DNA from: an uncultured Microscilla sp.
Lineage (GTDB): Bacteria > Bacteroidota > Bacteroidia > Cytophagales > Microscillaceae
Direction: 5' to 3'
DNA length: 64,000 nt
NCBI RefSeq assembly: GCF_947493425.1
Contig: NZ_CANLRP010000022.1
Coordinates: 1-64,000, forward strand
How positions within the stretch are numbered: position 1 is the first letter of the stretch; every line of letters starts with the position of its first letter. The position numbers were made by a program, and so were the translations under genes. The notes beneath the pieces are model-generated. The model had not been told where the DNA came from, made no database searches, and saw only the letters and a list, made by a program, of their open reading frames with translations. Of the stretch, positions 26,865 to 35,109 are shown piece after piece.

Positions 26865-27254
26865 ATGTTACAAATATTATTGCATTTAATCGGGGACTAC
26901 CTTTTACAAAACGATTGGATGGCAGCGCGTAAAACCCGCTTTGACTTAGAAGGATGGCTGGCGTGTAGTATACATAGTATATTATACACCTTACCCTTCA
27001 TGTTTTTCTTTACAGCAACCACTTGCGTAATCATATTGATTACTCATTTTCTGATTGACAAATTTCAATTAGCCCTATATTGGATCAAGTTAATTAATTG
27101 GCGCAAAGAAAGCACCAATTACGGTTTTTCAGACAAAAAACCAGTGTGGGTGGCGTTGTGGTTGTTCGTAATTATAGACAATTCTTTTCACTTGATCATA
27201 AACTACGCAGCTATATGTTATTTTAGCCTGTATAACTGTAGTTGTGTACAATAA
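26865..27254 (+). CDS. DUF3307 membrane protein
   Basis: A 129-residue inner-membrane protein. It begins MLQILLHLIGDYLLQNDWMAARK; the His-x3-Asp-x3-Gln pattern plus a second HSILYTLPFMFF and HFLIDKFQLA are characteristic of DUF3307, whose members have three or four helices and conserved polar residues within the membrane. Function is not established; homologues occur in chromosomes and phages. It is convergent with the 27257 gene, just two bases between the stops. A promoter-like box precedes it. Confidence 0.8.
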   Translation: MLQILLHLIGDYLLQNDWMAARKTRFDLEGWLACSIHSILYTLPFMFFFTATTCVIILITHFLIDKFQLALYWIKLINWRKESTNYGFSDKKPVWVALWLFVIIDNSFHLIINYAAICYFSLYNCSCVQ

Positions 27255-27256
27255 TA

Positions 27257-27832
27257 TTACTTTAGTTGCTCTATACCCTTTACCTGTATTTTATATTTTT
27301 GGTAATACTTCTTGGCTTTATTTAGCAACTCCTCTACTCTTACCAAGTGCTCCTTTTTTAAGAAACGACCATCTATTACAGCCCTGCCTTTTACCCATTG
27401 CACAGGCTTGTCCTTATTATAATAAATCTTAAGTGTACGGTATTTATACTTTTTAAAATCGTTTTGGCTTTCAAAAATATACACAGGTTCACCTGCCAGA
27501 TTAAAGAGGAATTCTTGGTTATAACGTATATTATTGCGTTCTATTTTAACAAGGATTGTCCGTAAAATCGTTTTTTTTTCAACGGTCAACTTATAAAAGT
27601 ACCGTTCAATACGATTATAAGTTCCAATAAGAGGCATACGCAACCCTGTTTTGTTCAGTTCTGAAATACTTTCAAACAATCTTCCATTTTCACGGGCACG
27701 TTTTACCTGTCGGTATAAACTTTGAGCTTCTCTCACTTCTTTTTGTTGTGCCTGAGTTTTATTAGTGGTTACAACAGCCAGTCCTGTAACCAGAATACAT
27801 AGGCAAGTTATTTTTATGATATTACTTTTCAT
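27257..27832 (-). CDS. exported hypothetical protein, 191 aa
   Basis: From Met13 of the open frame (27832) the protein starts MKSNIIKITCLCILVTGLAV and has a cleavage site near TQAQQKE, a clear signal peptide. The longer start at 27868 would spoil it. The mature part is basic (about 25% Lys/Arg) with two coiled or helical stretches (EAQSLYRQVKRARENGRLFESI and EELLNKAKKYYQKYKIQ) around a beta-rich centre. I recognise no family. It follows the dNK gene on the same strand (42 bases), so probably one transcript. Confidence 0.65.
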   Translation of the reverse strand: MKSNIIKITCLCILVTGLAVVTTNKTQAQQKEVREAQSLYRQVKRARENGRLFESISELNKTGLRMPLIGTYNRIERYFYKLTVEKKTILRTILVKIERNNIRYNQEFLFNLAGEPVYIFESQNDFKKYKYRTLKIYYNKDKPVQWVKGRAVIDGRFLKKEHLVRVEELLNKAKKYYQKYKIQVKGIEQLK

Positions 27833-27874
27833 TGCTTTGTGTGCTATTTTAATGGTGTTGGTCATCAAAGTTTT

Positions 27875-28501
27875 TTAATGAGAAATGATCCCTTTTTTAT
27901 CGATAAGCACTTGATCAATCTGGTGTAATAAATGCTCCCAATCGCTTTTGCTACGCAAAAAATCAGACTTATTGATATCATATATTATCAAAGGGCTCTC
28001 TTTGTATCCTTTAATCCAATGGTTATAGTGTACATTAAGGTCTGCCACGTAGTCTTCCAGATCCTGCTCATACTCCCGCCCACGCCTTTTTATTTGTTCC
28101 ATCAATTTAGGCAGGTCTCCTTTGAGGTAAATAAGCACATCGGGTGACGCCACAAACGAGAGCATGGTGTTGTATACCTTCCAATAGTTTGTAAAATCAC
28201 GTGGGCTCATAATGCCTGATGTATGCAAACCTTTGGCAAAAATGTGCGCATCTTCATAAATAGTTCTATCCTGAATGGTAGGCAAAGGATTTTGCTGTAC
28301 TTGTACTACTTGATTAAAGCGATGATTTAAAAAATGTATTTGTAAATGAAAAGCCCATTTTTGCATGTCACCATAAAAATCCTCCAAATAAGGATTATCC
28401 TCTACCGATTCAAAGCAAGGTATCCAGTTGTAATGTTCTGCCAGTTTACTGGCGAGAGTGGTTTTACCCGCCCCAATGTTTCCTGCAATTGCAATATGCA
28501 T
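27875..28501 (-). CDS. deoxynucleoside kinase (dNK/dGK family)
   Basis: Phosphorylates deoxynucleosides with ATP in the salvage pathway. P-loop AGNIGAGKTTLASKL (6-20), then the substrate-site FESVEDNPYLEDFYGD, IQDRTIYEDAHIFA (DRS/DRT motif), and the lid-like LPKLMEQIKRRGREYEQ with arginines for phosphate contact. Length 208 matches bacterial deoxyadenosine/deoxyguanosine kinases. Which base it prefers cannot be read by eye. A TACCTTTG box is 30-37 bases upstream. The thymidine kinase gene lies 4 kb away. Confidence 0.92.
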   Translation of the reverse strand: MHIAIAGNIGAGKTTLASKLAEHYNWIPCFESVEDNPYLEDFYGDMQKWAFHLQIHFLNHRFNQVVQVQQNPLPTIQDRTIYEDAHIFAKGLHTSGIMSPRDFTNYWKVYNTMLSFVASPDVLIYLKGDLPKLMEQIKRRGREYEQDLEDYVADLNVHYNHWIKGYKESPLIIYDINKSDFLRSKSDWEHLLHQIDQVLIDKKGIISH

Positions 28502-28530
28502 CTTTGTATAATTACTAGTTTAATACTCAA

Positions 28531-28538
28531 CAAAGGTA
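28531..28538 (-). promoter_or_regulatory. -7 box of the dNK gene
   Basis: TACCTTTG on the minus strand matches TAnnTTTG, about 30 bases from the ATG at 28501. Confidence 0.45.
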
Positions 28539-28795
28539 GCCAGAAGTTAGGAAACCCGAAACCTTTAGGCAACGACAAATATTGTCTGTCAGGCAGTTTT
28601 TTAATGGTATGGTACTTGGGTTTGTTTTATAAGGTTGTTTTTCAATGTTTTATATCAAGTAGTCTTCAACGACTGGTTCATAAAGCTAAGATTTAGCGAG
28701 TGATTTTACCTATTAGTAGACTATGATTTTTCGTAGTATCTTTACCAATTACCTATCAACCTGTATATTTCATTATTTATTAACTTTTGCCAATT

Positions 28796-29338
28796 GTGAT
28801 TACTTCTAAATTTGAAACCCCTCGCTTAATACTTCGCGAGTTGAGTTTACACGACCTTGACAGTGTGCATGAACTACACTCTTTGCCAGAAACAGACGAG
28901 TTCAATACACTTGGTATACCCCGAAACAAACAAGAAACCTTGAACATTTTGCAACAATGGGTTGCTTTTCAGCGGTCAAAGACTCGCAAGAACTATACAT
29001 TAGCAGTAGAGTTTGAGCAACGCTTTGTGGGCTTAGTGGGGTTACACCTGGGAACATCCAAAATGCGTAATGGAGAAATATGGTATAAGATACACTCAAA
29101 CTACTGGGGGCTTGGCATAGCCACCGAAGCAGTGTCTGAAATGCTTCGTTTTGCTTTTCATGACCTGGTGTTGCACCGTATAGAAGCAGGGTGTGCCATT
29201 GAAAACCAAAGATCAATCAAAGTATTAGAAAAAATAGGCATGACTTCAGAGGGGCGTAAGCGTAAAGCATTGCCCTTGAAAACAGGGTGGGCTGACACTT
29301 GGGAGTATGCTATTTTAGAAGATGAATTTAATAATTAA
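28796..29338 (+). CDS. GNAT acetyltransferase, RimJ type
   Basis: About 180 residues. Begins ITSKFETPRLILRELSLHDLDSVHEL, the usual RimJ/RimL opening. The acetyl-CoA site is EIWYKIHSNYWGLGIATEAVSEML (a YWGxGIATEA-type motif A), followed by AGCAIENQRSIKVLEKIGM. I prefer the GTG at 28796 (next codons ITSK). A TTG at 28787 gives three more residues. A single gene; nothing around it hints at its substrate. Confidence 0.88.
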   Translation: MITSKFETPRLILRELSLHDLDSVHELHSLPETDEFNTLGIPRNKQETLNILQQWVAFQRSKTRKNYTLAVEFEQRFVGLVGLHLGTSKMRNGEIWYKIHSNYWGLGIATEAVSEMLRFAFHDLVLHRIEAGCAIENQRSIKVLEKIGMTSEGRKRKALPLKTGWADTWEYAILEDEFNN

Positions 29339-29847
29339 GCTTTAAATGCTATACTTTTGATTTATTTATTACATGACATACACCTCTATTTCCTTCTAAA
29401 GTAAGTACATAAATCAATTAGGCGTTTTTTTATGTTAAAGTTCCCCTTTACTCCTCATTTAAGCATAGTTAGGAGAACTTTTAAAGGCGTATTCACGTTT
29501 CGAAGGCATATCTATCAATATGAAAATAGTACATTTTGTCATATTGTGATTTTTTTTAATAAAATCAATGTTTTTTATCTAATAACTTATTACACAATGA
29601 CACCGGTGGGTTGACAACTGCTCGACCTGTTAATATTTACTTTACCACTTTTTTTCAACCTTGGGGATGTGTCAAAAATAAATACGCATTTTTAACAACT
29701 TCTTTTTCCGACATGCTTTGTTAAAACTTATGCTGTGAAGAACTACCACAGCTTTGGTTATACCCTCTTTTTTAGTCAAACCTGTCAGAGAAATAGTTGC
29801 TTAAAACTATGTGTTTTTGTCATGCCTTAATACTACCACACAACTGT
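29339..29847. other. AT-rich intergenic region
   Basis: About 500 bases with no convincing gene. The one open frame (29432-29614) has random-looking composition. An imperfect inverted repeat AAAGTT...CTCCT / AGGAG...AACTTT spans about 29438-29484. Confidence 0.5.
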
Positions 29848-30267
29848 ATGAAAATTCACAATAATGAATGGTCAACCCGTACCATCAATAACCGTTTATC
29901 GTTGCTGTATGTGGCAGCGTACCCTGCTACCCTACGCTTAGTAGACGAAGACTTTATCAATGGCTCTTATGGTTTTTTAAAAGATTTGCGCTCACACCAA
30001 CCTCGTTTTGTTTTACTCAACCTTCGTGGCTTTCAGTTTACTATCAGCCCAGAAGTACAAGATTGGTTGGTTGAAAATATATTTCCATTTATGGAAACAC
30101 TCAAAATTGAAAAAGTAGCAATAGTCACTAGTCTTGATGCTCTAAGCCATTTGTCAGTGGAACAAACCATAGAGGAAGACTTGCCTACCAGTAAAATCAC
30201 TCGTTATTTTCAAGGAGAAACCAATGCACGTCGTTGGTTATTGGAAGAAGAAGCAATAACAGTATAA
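29848..30267 (+). CDS. hypothetical protein, possible STAS-like fold
   Basis: 140 residues from Met18 of the open frame (MKIHNNEWSTRTINNRLS). The preceding 17 residues are Cys-rich and implausible. The pattern strand-helix-strand-helix (LLYVAAYPATLRLVDEDFINGSYGFLKDLRSHQPRFVLLNLRGF, then KVAIVTSLDALSHLSVEQTI) resembles SpoIIAA/STAS-like single-domain proteins of Cytophagales, but no diagnostic residue is conserved. No signal peptide. A strong terminator lies 25 bases downstream. Confidence 0.6.
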   Translation: MKIHNNEWSTRTINNRLSLLYVAAYPATLRLVDEDFINGSYGFLKDLRSHQPRFVLLNLRGFQFTISPEVQDWLVENIFPFMETLKIEKVAIVTSLDALSHLSVEQTIEEDLPTSKITRYFQGETNARRWLLEEEAITV

Positions 30268-30292
30268 ATACACTACCTTTTTATAAAAAATT

Positions 30293-30325
30293 AACCCCTT
30301 GTAAAGTACTTACAAGGGGTTTTGT
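30293..30325. terminator. bidirectional terminator
   Basis: AACCCCTTGTAA (30293-30304) pairs with TTACAAGGGGTT (ends 30322), followed by TTGT. It is shared by the plus gene ending at 30267 and the minus DUF4097 gene ending at 30345. Confidence 0.75.
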
Positions 30326-30344
30326 ATATTAAACATAGAGGAGT

Positions 30345-31166
30345 TTATTTTTTTTGCCGTATGTAAATATTGCCATGCATGTTTTTAAGTGTGAAATTAG
30401 CCCCTCCTCCATTGAGTTTACCTTTTACCCACTTGCTCACAATGATATGTTTTTTGTTGTCACCCTTTTTTACTACGGTTGGTTCGTCTACTATATCCAT
30501 CTCAAAATCACTAAAAACATCTCCTCGGTCTGCTCGCATTTTAAAGGTAGCTTTGGTAGTCTTGGGCAAGGTAAGATCAATCTTGCCGCTTAAACCCCGA
30601 AAAGACATGGGAGTGTTAGGTTTTATCTTATCAAAATCTACAACAATTTTACCATTCACTGTATTGGCAAGCATCGCTCCCGATATATTCTTTGCAGTAA
30701 TGCTCCCGTTTACATTACTGGCTTCTATTTCACCCTCTATATTTTCTATTTCCATGTCACCTCCATTTACCATGCCTAGTTTTAGGTCAAATTTACGAGG
30801 TACTTGTATTAAATAAGTAATACGTTGGTGACTACTGGTAGAAATCTTTACATAGTTGTTTTCTTCGGTAATGGTCAGTTTCATAAAGCTATTGGCAATG
30901 CGTTTCAACCCTCCTGATTTATCAGAATGAGATTTTTTTGGAAGTACAGAAGAGGAAGATACCTTGACTTCTTTACCGTTGTAACCCACTATTTTAATAG
31001 CACCAAATGTAGTAGTCATTTTGAGTTTACCTGGTTTACCGGGATTGCTTAAGGGTACGTTCACTACCTTTTGAGCCTGGGCTGTTATATATGTTCCTGT
31101 TACTAACAAGACCATCATACCTAGTTTTATTGCTCGGTTTAAATTATTTGTATATAAGCGTTTCAT
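30345..31166 (-). CDS. DUF4097-family exported protein
   Basis: 273 residues with a signal peptide (MKRLYTNNLNRAIKLGMMVL, cut near ITAQAQKVV). The mature part is a right-handed beta-type repeat: KMTTTFGAIKIVGYNGKEV, LGMVNGGDMEIENIEGEIEASNVNGSITAKNISGAMLANTVNGKIVVDF, and so on. Repeats of about 20 residues with xNGx turns are typical of DUF4097. Such proteins are exported, and many sit beside sigma-factor or membrane-stress genes; function unknown. Paralogue of the next gene upstream, 79 bases away, so a two-gene transcript is likely. Confidence 0.85.
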   Translation of the reverse strand: MKRLYTNNLNRAIKLGMMVLLVTGTYITAQAQKVVNVPLSNPGKPGKLKMTTTFGAIKIVGYNGKEVKVSSSSVLPKKSHSDKSGGLKRIANSFMKLTITEENNYVKISTSSHQRITYLIQVPRKFDLKLGMVNGGDMEIENIEGEIEASNVNGSITAKNISGAMLANTVNGKIVVDFDKIKPNTPMSFRGLSGKIDLTLPKTTKATFKMRADRGDVFSDFEMDIVDEPTVVKKGDNKKHIIVSKWVKGKLNGGGANFTLKNMHGNIYIRQKK

Positions 31167-31245
31167 GTTTTTTCAGTGTGTTTTATAAAATAAGTTAATA
31201 AGAATATTGTTGATTTTTGTAGGAATAATTGACCGTATTATAAAG

Positions 31246-32121
31246 CTACCTCTGTTTGTTGATATAGATATTACCGTTAAACGTTTCAAACTTAAATACT
31301 TTTCCTCCTTCACCGACTTTTACAGCAGTATATTTATTGATTTTATAAATCTTTTTTTTACCGTTTCCTGAGGCAGTTTGAGTTACCTGAGTAGGCTGGT
31401 ATTTAATAGGATAGTCAGTATAAAACTCTCCGTTAAACGACTTAAAACGAAGTTGCGCCGATAAACTTTGGGGATAACTTACTCTTATATCGCCATTGAG
31501 GGTATAGTAAGAAGAATTTGCATTAGGTATTTGACGGTACTTAGCCTTAAGCTGTCCGTTAATGGTTCGAGCCTTAGTTTTACCCACCACGTTATCTAAT
31601 GTAATTGAACCATTGATGTTATTCACAACTATCTCTCCTTGTGTATTGGCAACACTAATATCTCCATTGTTGATAGTATGGACTACCAAGTGAATATTTT
31701 GTGGAACCTTGACAGTAATGTTGAATTTGAAATTATACCCTGTATCTTTTTGGTCTGCATTGTCCCATCGATAACCTCCAAAGTTTCGTTTTTTACTAGA
31801 GCCATGCCGATAAAGTATATAAGGATTTTTAACATGTACAATGGCACTATCATTTCGGGTAAACATTGCCAAAGAAGTTTCTTTATTGCCTTGAACTACT
31901 TCTTTTTCACTATCTCCGGTAATGGTCTTTTCGGCAGTTATTTCAATGCTACTATTGTTGCTCCCTTGAATGGTAACTGACCCATTTATATTGTCTACTA
32001 CCAGGACTTTGGTTTTAGCTAAACTTTTTTGTATTTTCTTTGTAACCTTTTGTGCATACAAAACAGCAGGTTGCCAGCTTATGATAATAACAAGTGCCCC
32101 AAGTTTTAATAATCTTTTCAT
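31246..32121 (-). CDS. DUF4097-family exported protein (paralogue)
   Basis: 291 residues. Signal peptide MKRLLKLGALVIIISWQPAV ending near LYAQKVTKK. The repeat region reads LVVDNINGSVTIQGSNNSSIEI, then HTINNGDISVANTQGEIVVNNINGSITLDNVVGKTKARTINGQLKAKY, and closes GKVFKFETFNGNIYINKQR, strongly parallel to the neighbour's ending NGNIYIRQK-type. The first ORF of a likely two-gene unit. The surface role is unknown. Confidence 0.85.
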   Translation of the reverse strand: MKRLLKLGALVIIISWQPAVLYAQKVTKKIQKSLAKTKVLVVDNINGSVTIQGSNNSSIEITAEKTITGDSEKEVVQGNKETSLAMFTRNDSAIVHVKNPYILYRHGSSKKRNFGGYRWDNADQKDTGYNFKFNITVKVPQNIHLVVHTINNGDISVANTQGEIVVNNINGSITLDNVVGKTKARTINGQLKAKYRQIPNANSSYYTLNGDIRVSYPQSLSAQLRFKSFNGEFYTDYPIKYQPTQVTQTASGNGKKKIYKINKYTAVKVGEGGKVFKFETFNGNIYINKQR

Positions 32122-32482
32122 GATGATGGTTTGTTTTAATTTTCAAAGAGGGAAACCCACGCTTCAGAAAATGGTTACAGGTGAGCCACAAAAGAGTTTG
32201 CTCCAAAAGTCAAATAATGCTAAAAACAAAGCAAAGACAGCCCAGCCACACAAAACTCTCGATCAGGGTAATTTTTTAATAATCAACGGTTTATAATATA
32301 CTGCCAAAACCTCTCATTGCTTCATTCTTTTTATTGAAAAAAATAAAGTAAATTTGTGGCAATTTTCACCTTCATGTTTCCTTAGTTTTTGCATAATTTA
32401 AGACTATATGGCTGTCCCAAACAGTCAAAACACACATAAAATTTTGTTACTGAGGTACCTGTTTTTTTTTAACCAATACAAG
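32122..32482. other. divergent intergenic region
   Basis: Between the DUF4097 pair (minus) and tdk (plus). It contains the TAAATTTG box at 32349. It otherwise shows no gene. Confidence 0.6.
32349..32356 (+). promoter_or_regulatory. -7 box of tdk
   Basis: TAAATTTG matches TAnnTTTG; TTT lies 19 bases upstream. It would begin a leader of about 120 bases before the preferred tdk start. Confidence 0.45.
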
Positions 32483-33121
32483 ATGTTTATTGAGCCTAAT
32501 ATTAGAAATACTCCCCATAACAGTACAGGATGGATTGAAGTAGTATGTGGATCTATGTTTTCGGGTAAAACTGAAGAATTGATTCGCAGGGTGAAACGAG
32601 CCAAAATAGCCAAACAACAAGTTGCTATTTTTAAACCTGCCATAGATACACGTTTTCACGCCCGGCATGTGGTATCACATAATGCCAACGCGGTAATGTC
32701 AACCCCAGTGCCATCGTCACAAGAGATACTGAAGAATATAGACAAGTGTGATGTAGTGGGTATAGACGAAGCCCAGTTTTTTGACGAAGGAATTATAGAT
32801 GTAAGCATTGAATTGGCAAATCGAGGCATAAGAGTAATCGCTGCCGGGTTGGATATGGATTTTCAAGGCAAGCCCTTTGGCCCCATGCCTCACCTCATGG
32901 CTGTAGCTGAGTATGTGACCAAGGTACATGCCATTTGTGTGACCTGCGGTGACATTGCCCATTATTCGCATCGTTTGGTATCGTCAGATGAGAAGGTGGT
33001 ATTGGGTGAACAAGACATTTATGAACCTTTGTGCCGCAAATGTTATTACAGCGACGAAAAACCTATGGTGAAAGTAAGTAGTGCCTCTACTGAAAATGTA
33101 AATGGTGTACATAAAAATTAA
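32483..33121 (+). CDS. tdk: thymidine kinase
   Basis: Phosphorylates thymidine with ATP (type II, zinc-binding tetrameric enzyme). P-loop [22 protein letters not shown], the Walker B-like [14 protein letters not shown], the lasso region [21 protein letters not shown], and four zinc cysteines in AICVTCGD and PLCRKCYY. I use Met26 of the open frame (32483), as the 25 earlier residues ([11 protein letters not shown]...) are not typical. A hairpin terminator follows. Part of the nucleoside-salvage capacity with dNK. Confidence 0.95.
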   Translation: MFIEPNIRNTPHNSTGWIEVVCGSMFSGKTEELIRRVKRAKIAKQQVAIFKPAIDTRFHARHVVSHNANAVMSTPVPSSQEILKNIDKCDVVGIDEAQFFDEGIIDVSIELANRGIRVIAAGLDMDFQGKPFGPMPHLMAVAEYVTKVHAICVTCGDIAHYSHRLVSSDEKVVLGEQDIYEPLCRKCYYSDEKPMVKVSSASTENVNGVHKN

Positions 33122-33149
33122 CAAATTGCCTGTCATAAAAGGCAATAGA

Positions 33150-33184
33150 AAGCCCTTGAGAAAATGATTTCTCAAGGGCTTTTT
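33150..33184 (+). terminator. terminator of tdk
   Basis: AAAGCCCTTGAGAAA and TTTCTCAAGGGCTTT form a perfect 15-bp stem with an ATGA loop, followed by TTGT, 29 bases after the tdk stop. Confidence 0.85.
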
Positions 33185-33185
33185 G

Positions 33186-33193
33186 TATATTTG
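33186..33193 (+). promoter_or_regulatory. -7 box, leaderless Uma2 promoter
   Basis: TATATTTG lies three bases before the ATG at 33197, so transcription would begin at or next to the start codon. It overlaps the tail of the tdk terminator. Confidence 0.45.
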
Positions 33194-33196
33194 ACT

Positions 33197-33769
33197 ATGG
33201 GACAAGCAGAACCTCTTAAAACTCATTATACTTACGAAGAATACCTCGAACTGGAACAAACTGAAGGCATTCGTTATGAATACTATCAAGGCGAAGTATT
33301 TGCCATGGCAGGTAGTACCAAAAGGCATGGTCAGATTTCGTTTAATACTCAAAAACTGATAGATAATGAAATGTCTGATGATTGTCGAGTCTACTCTGGC
33401 GATGTAAAAGTAGAAATCGATCAACACAAGCATTATGTATACCCTGATGTAGTGGTTACTTGTAATGCCGATGATGTAGAAAACGATCAAGAGGTGTCTG
33501 TGAAACACCCTTCTTTGGTGGTAGAAGTTCTCTCTAAGTCTACCCAAGGCTACGACAAAAACGAAAAACAAAAGGCCTATATGCGCTTGCCTTCACTTGA
33601 GTATTACATGTTGATAGAACAAAACACTTGTGAAATAGAGCTTTACAGTCGCCAAAAGGATTTATGGTCTTATGCCTTTTACAATGACCCCAATCAAATA
33701 ATAGCCTTGCCCAAATTGAACTTAAGCCTTAAGGTCAGTGATATTTATAAGCGAGTAAAGTTTGATTAA
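33197..33769 (+). CDS. Uma2/DUF820 family protein, tandem copy 1
   Basis: 190 residues, start MGQAEPLKTHYTYEEYLELEQ at the ATG 33197. Uma2 proteins have a PD-(D/E)XK nuclease-like fold. The expected catalytic set is present: YVYPDVVVTC (Asp), HPSLVVEVLSKSTQGYDKNEKQKAY (Glu plus Lys), then SLEYYMLIEQ. The family is abundant in cyanobacteria and Cytophagales and is not tied to a proven target. This is the first of three head-to-tail copies separated by about 14 bases. It is nearly identical to the others except for a block at residues 44-66. Confidence 0.88.
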   Translation: MGQAEPLKTHYTYEEYLELEQTEGIRYEYYQGEVFAMAGSTKRHGQISFNTQKLIDNEMSDDCRVYSGDVKVEIDQHKHYVYPDVVVTCNADDVENDQEVSVKHPSLVVEVLSKSTQGYDKNEKQKAYMRLPSLEYYMLIEQNTCEIELYSRQKDLWSYAFYNDPNQIIALPKLNLSLKVSDIYKRVKFD

Positions 33770-33783
33770 AACACGATTTGACT

Positions 33784-34356
33784 ATGGGACAAGCAGAACC
33801 TCTTAAAACTCATTATACTTATGAAGAGTACCTCGAATTGGAACAAACCGAAGGTATTCGTTATGAATACTATCAGGGCGAAGTATTTGCTATGGCAGGG
33901 AGTACCAAAAGGCATAATCGTATATCGAGAAATACGTTATTCTTATTCGAACAATCACTCAACGCTCATTGCGAAGTTTTTATTGGCGATGTAAAAGTAG
34001 AAATCGATCAACACAAGCATTATGTATATCCTGATGTAGTGGTTACTTGTAATGCCGATGATGTAGAAAACGATCAAGAGGTGTCTGTGAAACACCCTTC
34101 TTTGGTGATAGAAGTTCTCTCTAAGTCTACCCAAGGCTATGACAAAAACGAAAAACAAAAGGCGTATATGCGCTTGTTGTCACTTGAGTATTACATGTTG
34201 ATAGAACAAAACACTTGTGAAATAGAGCTTTACAGTCGCCAAAAGGGTTTATGGTCTTATGCCTTTTACAATGAACCCAATCAAATAATAGCCTTACCCA
34301 AATTGGACTTAAGCCTTAAAGTCAGTGATATTTATAAGCGAGTAAAATTTGATTAA
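33784..34356 (+). CDS. Uma2/DUF820 family protein, tandem copy 2
   Basis: Same start and catalytic residues as its neighbours (PDVVVTC, SLVIEVLSKSTQGYDKNEKQKAY). The segment after STKRH is different: NRISRNTLFLFEQSLNAHCEVFIGDV, and the C-terminus has a few substitutions (GLWSYAFYNEPNQ, LPKLDLS). The intergenic string GATTAAAACACGATTTGACT precedes the ATG and recurs before copy 3, so the tandem unit includes its short 5' region. The chosen start is the ATG at 33784; a TTG two codons earlier is less likely. Confidence 0.87.
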   Translation: MGQAEPLKTHYTYEEYLELEQTEGIRYEYYQGEVFAMAGSTKRHNRISRNTLFLFEQSLNAHCEVFIGDVKVEIDQHKHYVYPDVVVTCNADDVENDQEVSVKHPSLVIEVLSKSTQGYDKNEKQKAYMRLLSLEYYMLIEQNTCEIELYSRQKGLWSYAFYNEPNQIIALPKLDLSLKVSDIYKRVKFD

Positions 34357-34370
34357 AACACGATTTGATT

Positions 34371-34943
34371 ATGGGACAAGCAGAACCTCTTAAAACTCAT
34401 TATACTTATGAAGAATACCTCGAACTGGAACAAACCGAAGGCATTCGTTATGAATACTATCAGGGCGAAGTATTTGCCATGGCAGGGAGTACCAAAAGGC
34501 ATAATCAAATTGCTGGGAATATATATTTTGGGTTTACCACAGCATTACCTGATAATTGTCGAGTCTACTCTGGCGATGTAAAAGTAGAAATCGATCAACA
34601 CAAGCATTATGTATATCCTGATGTAGTGGTTACTTGTAATGCCGATGATGTAGCAAACGACCAAGAGGTGTCTGTGAAACACCCTTCTTTGGTGGTAGAA
34701 GTTCTCTCTAAGTCTACCCAAGGCTATGACAAAAACGAAAAACAAAAGGCGTATATGCGCTTGCCTTCACTTGAGTATTATATATTGGTAGAACAAAACA
34801 CTTGTGAAATAGAGCTTTACAGCCGCCAAAAAGATTTATGGTCTTATGCCTTTTACAATGACCCCAATCAAATAATAGCCTTACCCAAATTGAACTTAAG
34901 CCTTAAAGTCAGTGATATTTATAAGCGAGTAAAGTTTGACTAA
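34371..34943 (+). CDS. Uma2/DUF820 family protein, tandem copy 3
   Basis: Starts MGQAEPLKTHYTYEEYLEL like the other two. The catalytic pattern is intact (PDVVVTC, LVVEVLSKSTQGYDKNEKQ). Its variable block reads NQIAGNIYFGFTTALPDNCRVYSGDV: unlike copies 1 and 2 at its start, but joining copy 1 again from CRVYSGDV. This mosaic pattern suggests recombination between copies. The last of the array; no promoter or terminator is obvious after it. Confidence 0.87.
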   Translation: MGQAEPLKTHYTYEEYLELEQTEGIRYEYYQGEVFAMAGSTKRHNQIAGNIYFGFTTALPDNCRVYSGDVKVEIDQHKHYVYPDVVVTCNADDVANDQEVSVKHPSLVVEVLSKSTQGYDKNEKQKAYMRLPSLEYYILVEQNTCEIELYSRQKDLWSYAFYNDPNQIIALPKLNLSLKVSDIYKRVKFD

Positions 34944-35109
34944 TTGTCAACTGACTGACATTTTGTTCCTGCCCAATTGCCTTTCTTTGTTTGATCATCC
35001 AATCAAAGCATACCTTCGTAGGTTTGTTATATTGCTTGCATGATTTGCAAACATATCTGTATGATAAAAAGAGTGTAATCTCTCCATTTTGTTCGAAATC
35101 AACATCTGT

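Noticed and set aside
29432-29614. 60-aa frame upstream of the STAS-like gene
   Set aside because: Atypical composition with no start signal; likely chance openness.
33197-34943. CRISPR-like array or toxin-antitoxin cluster
   Set aside because: The repeats are whole Uma2 genes, not spacer-repeat units, and no antitoxin-like partner is present.
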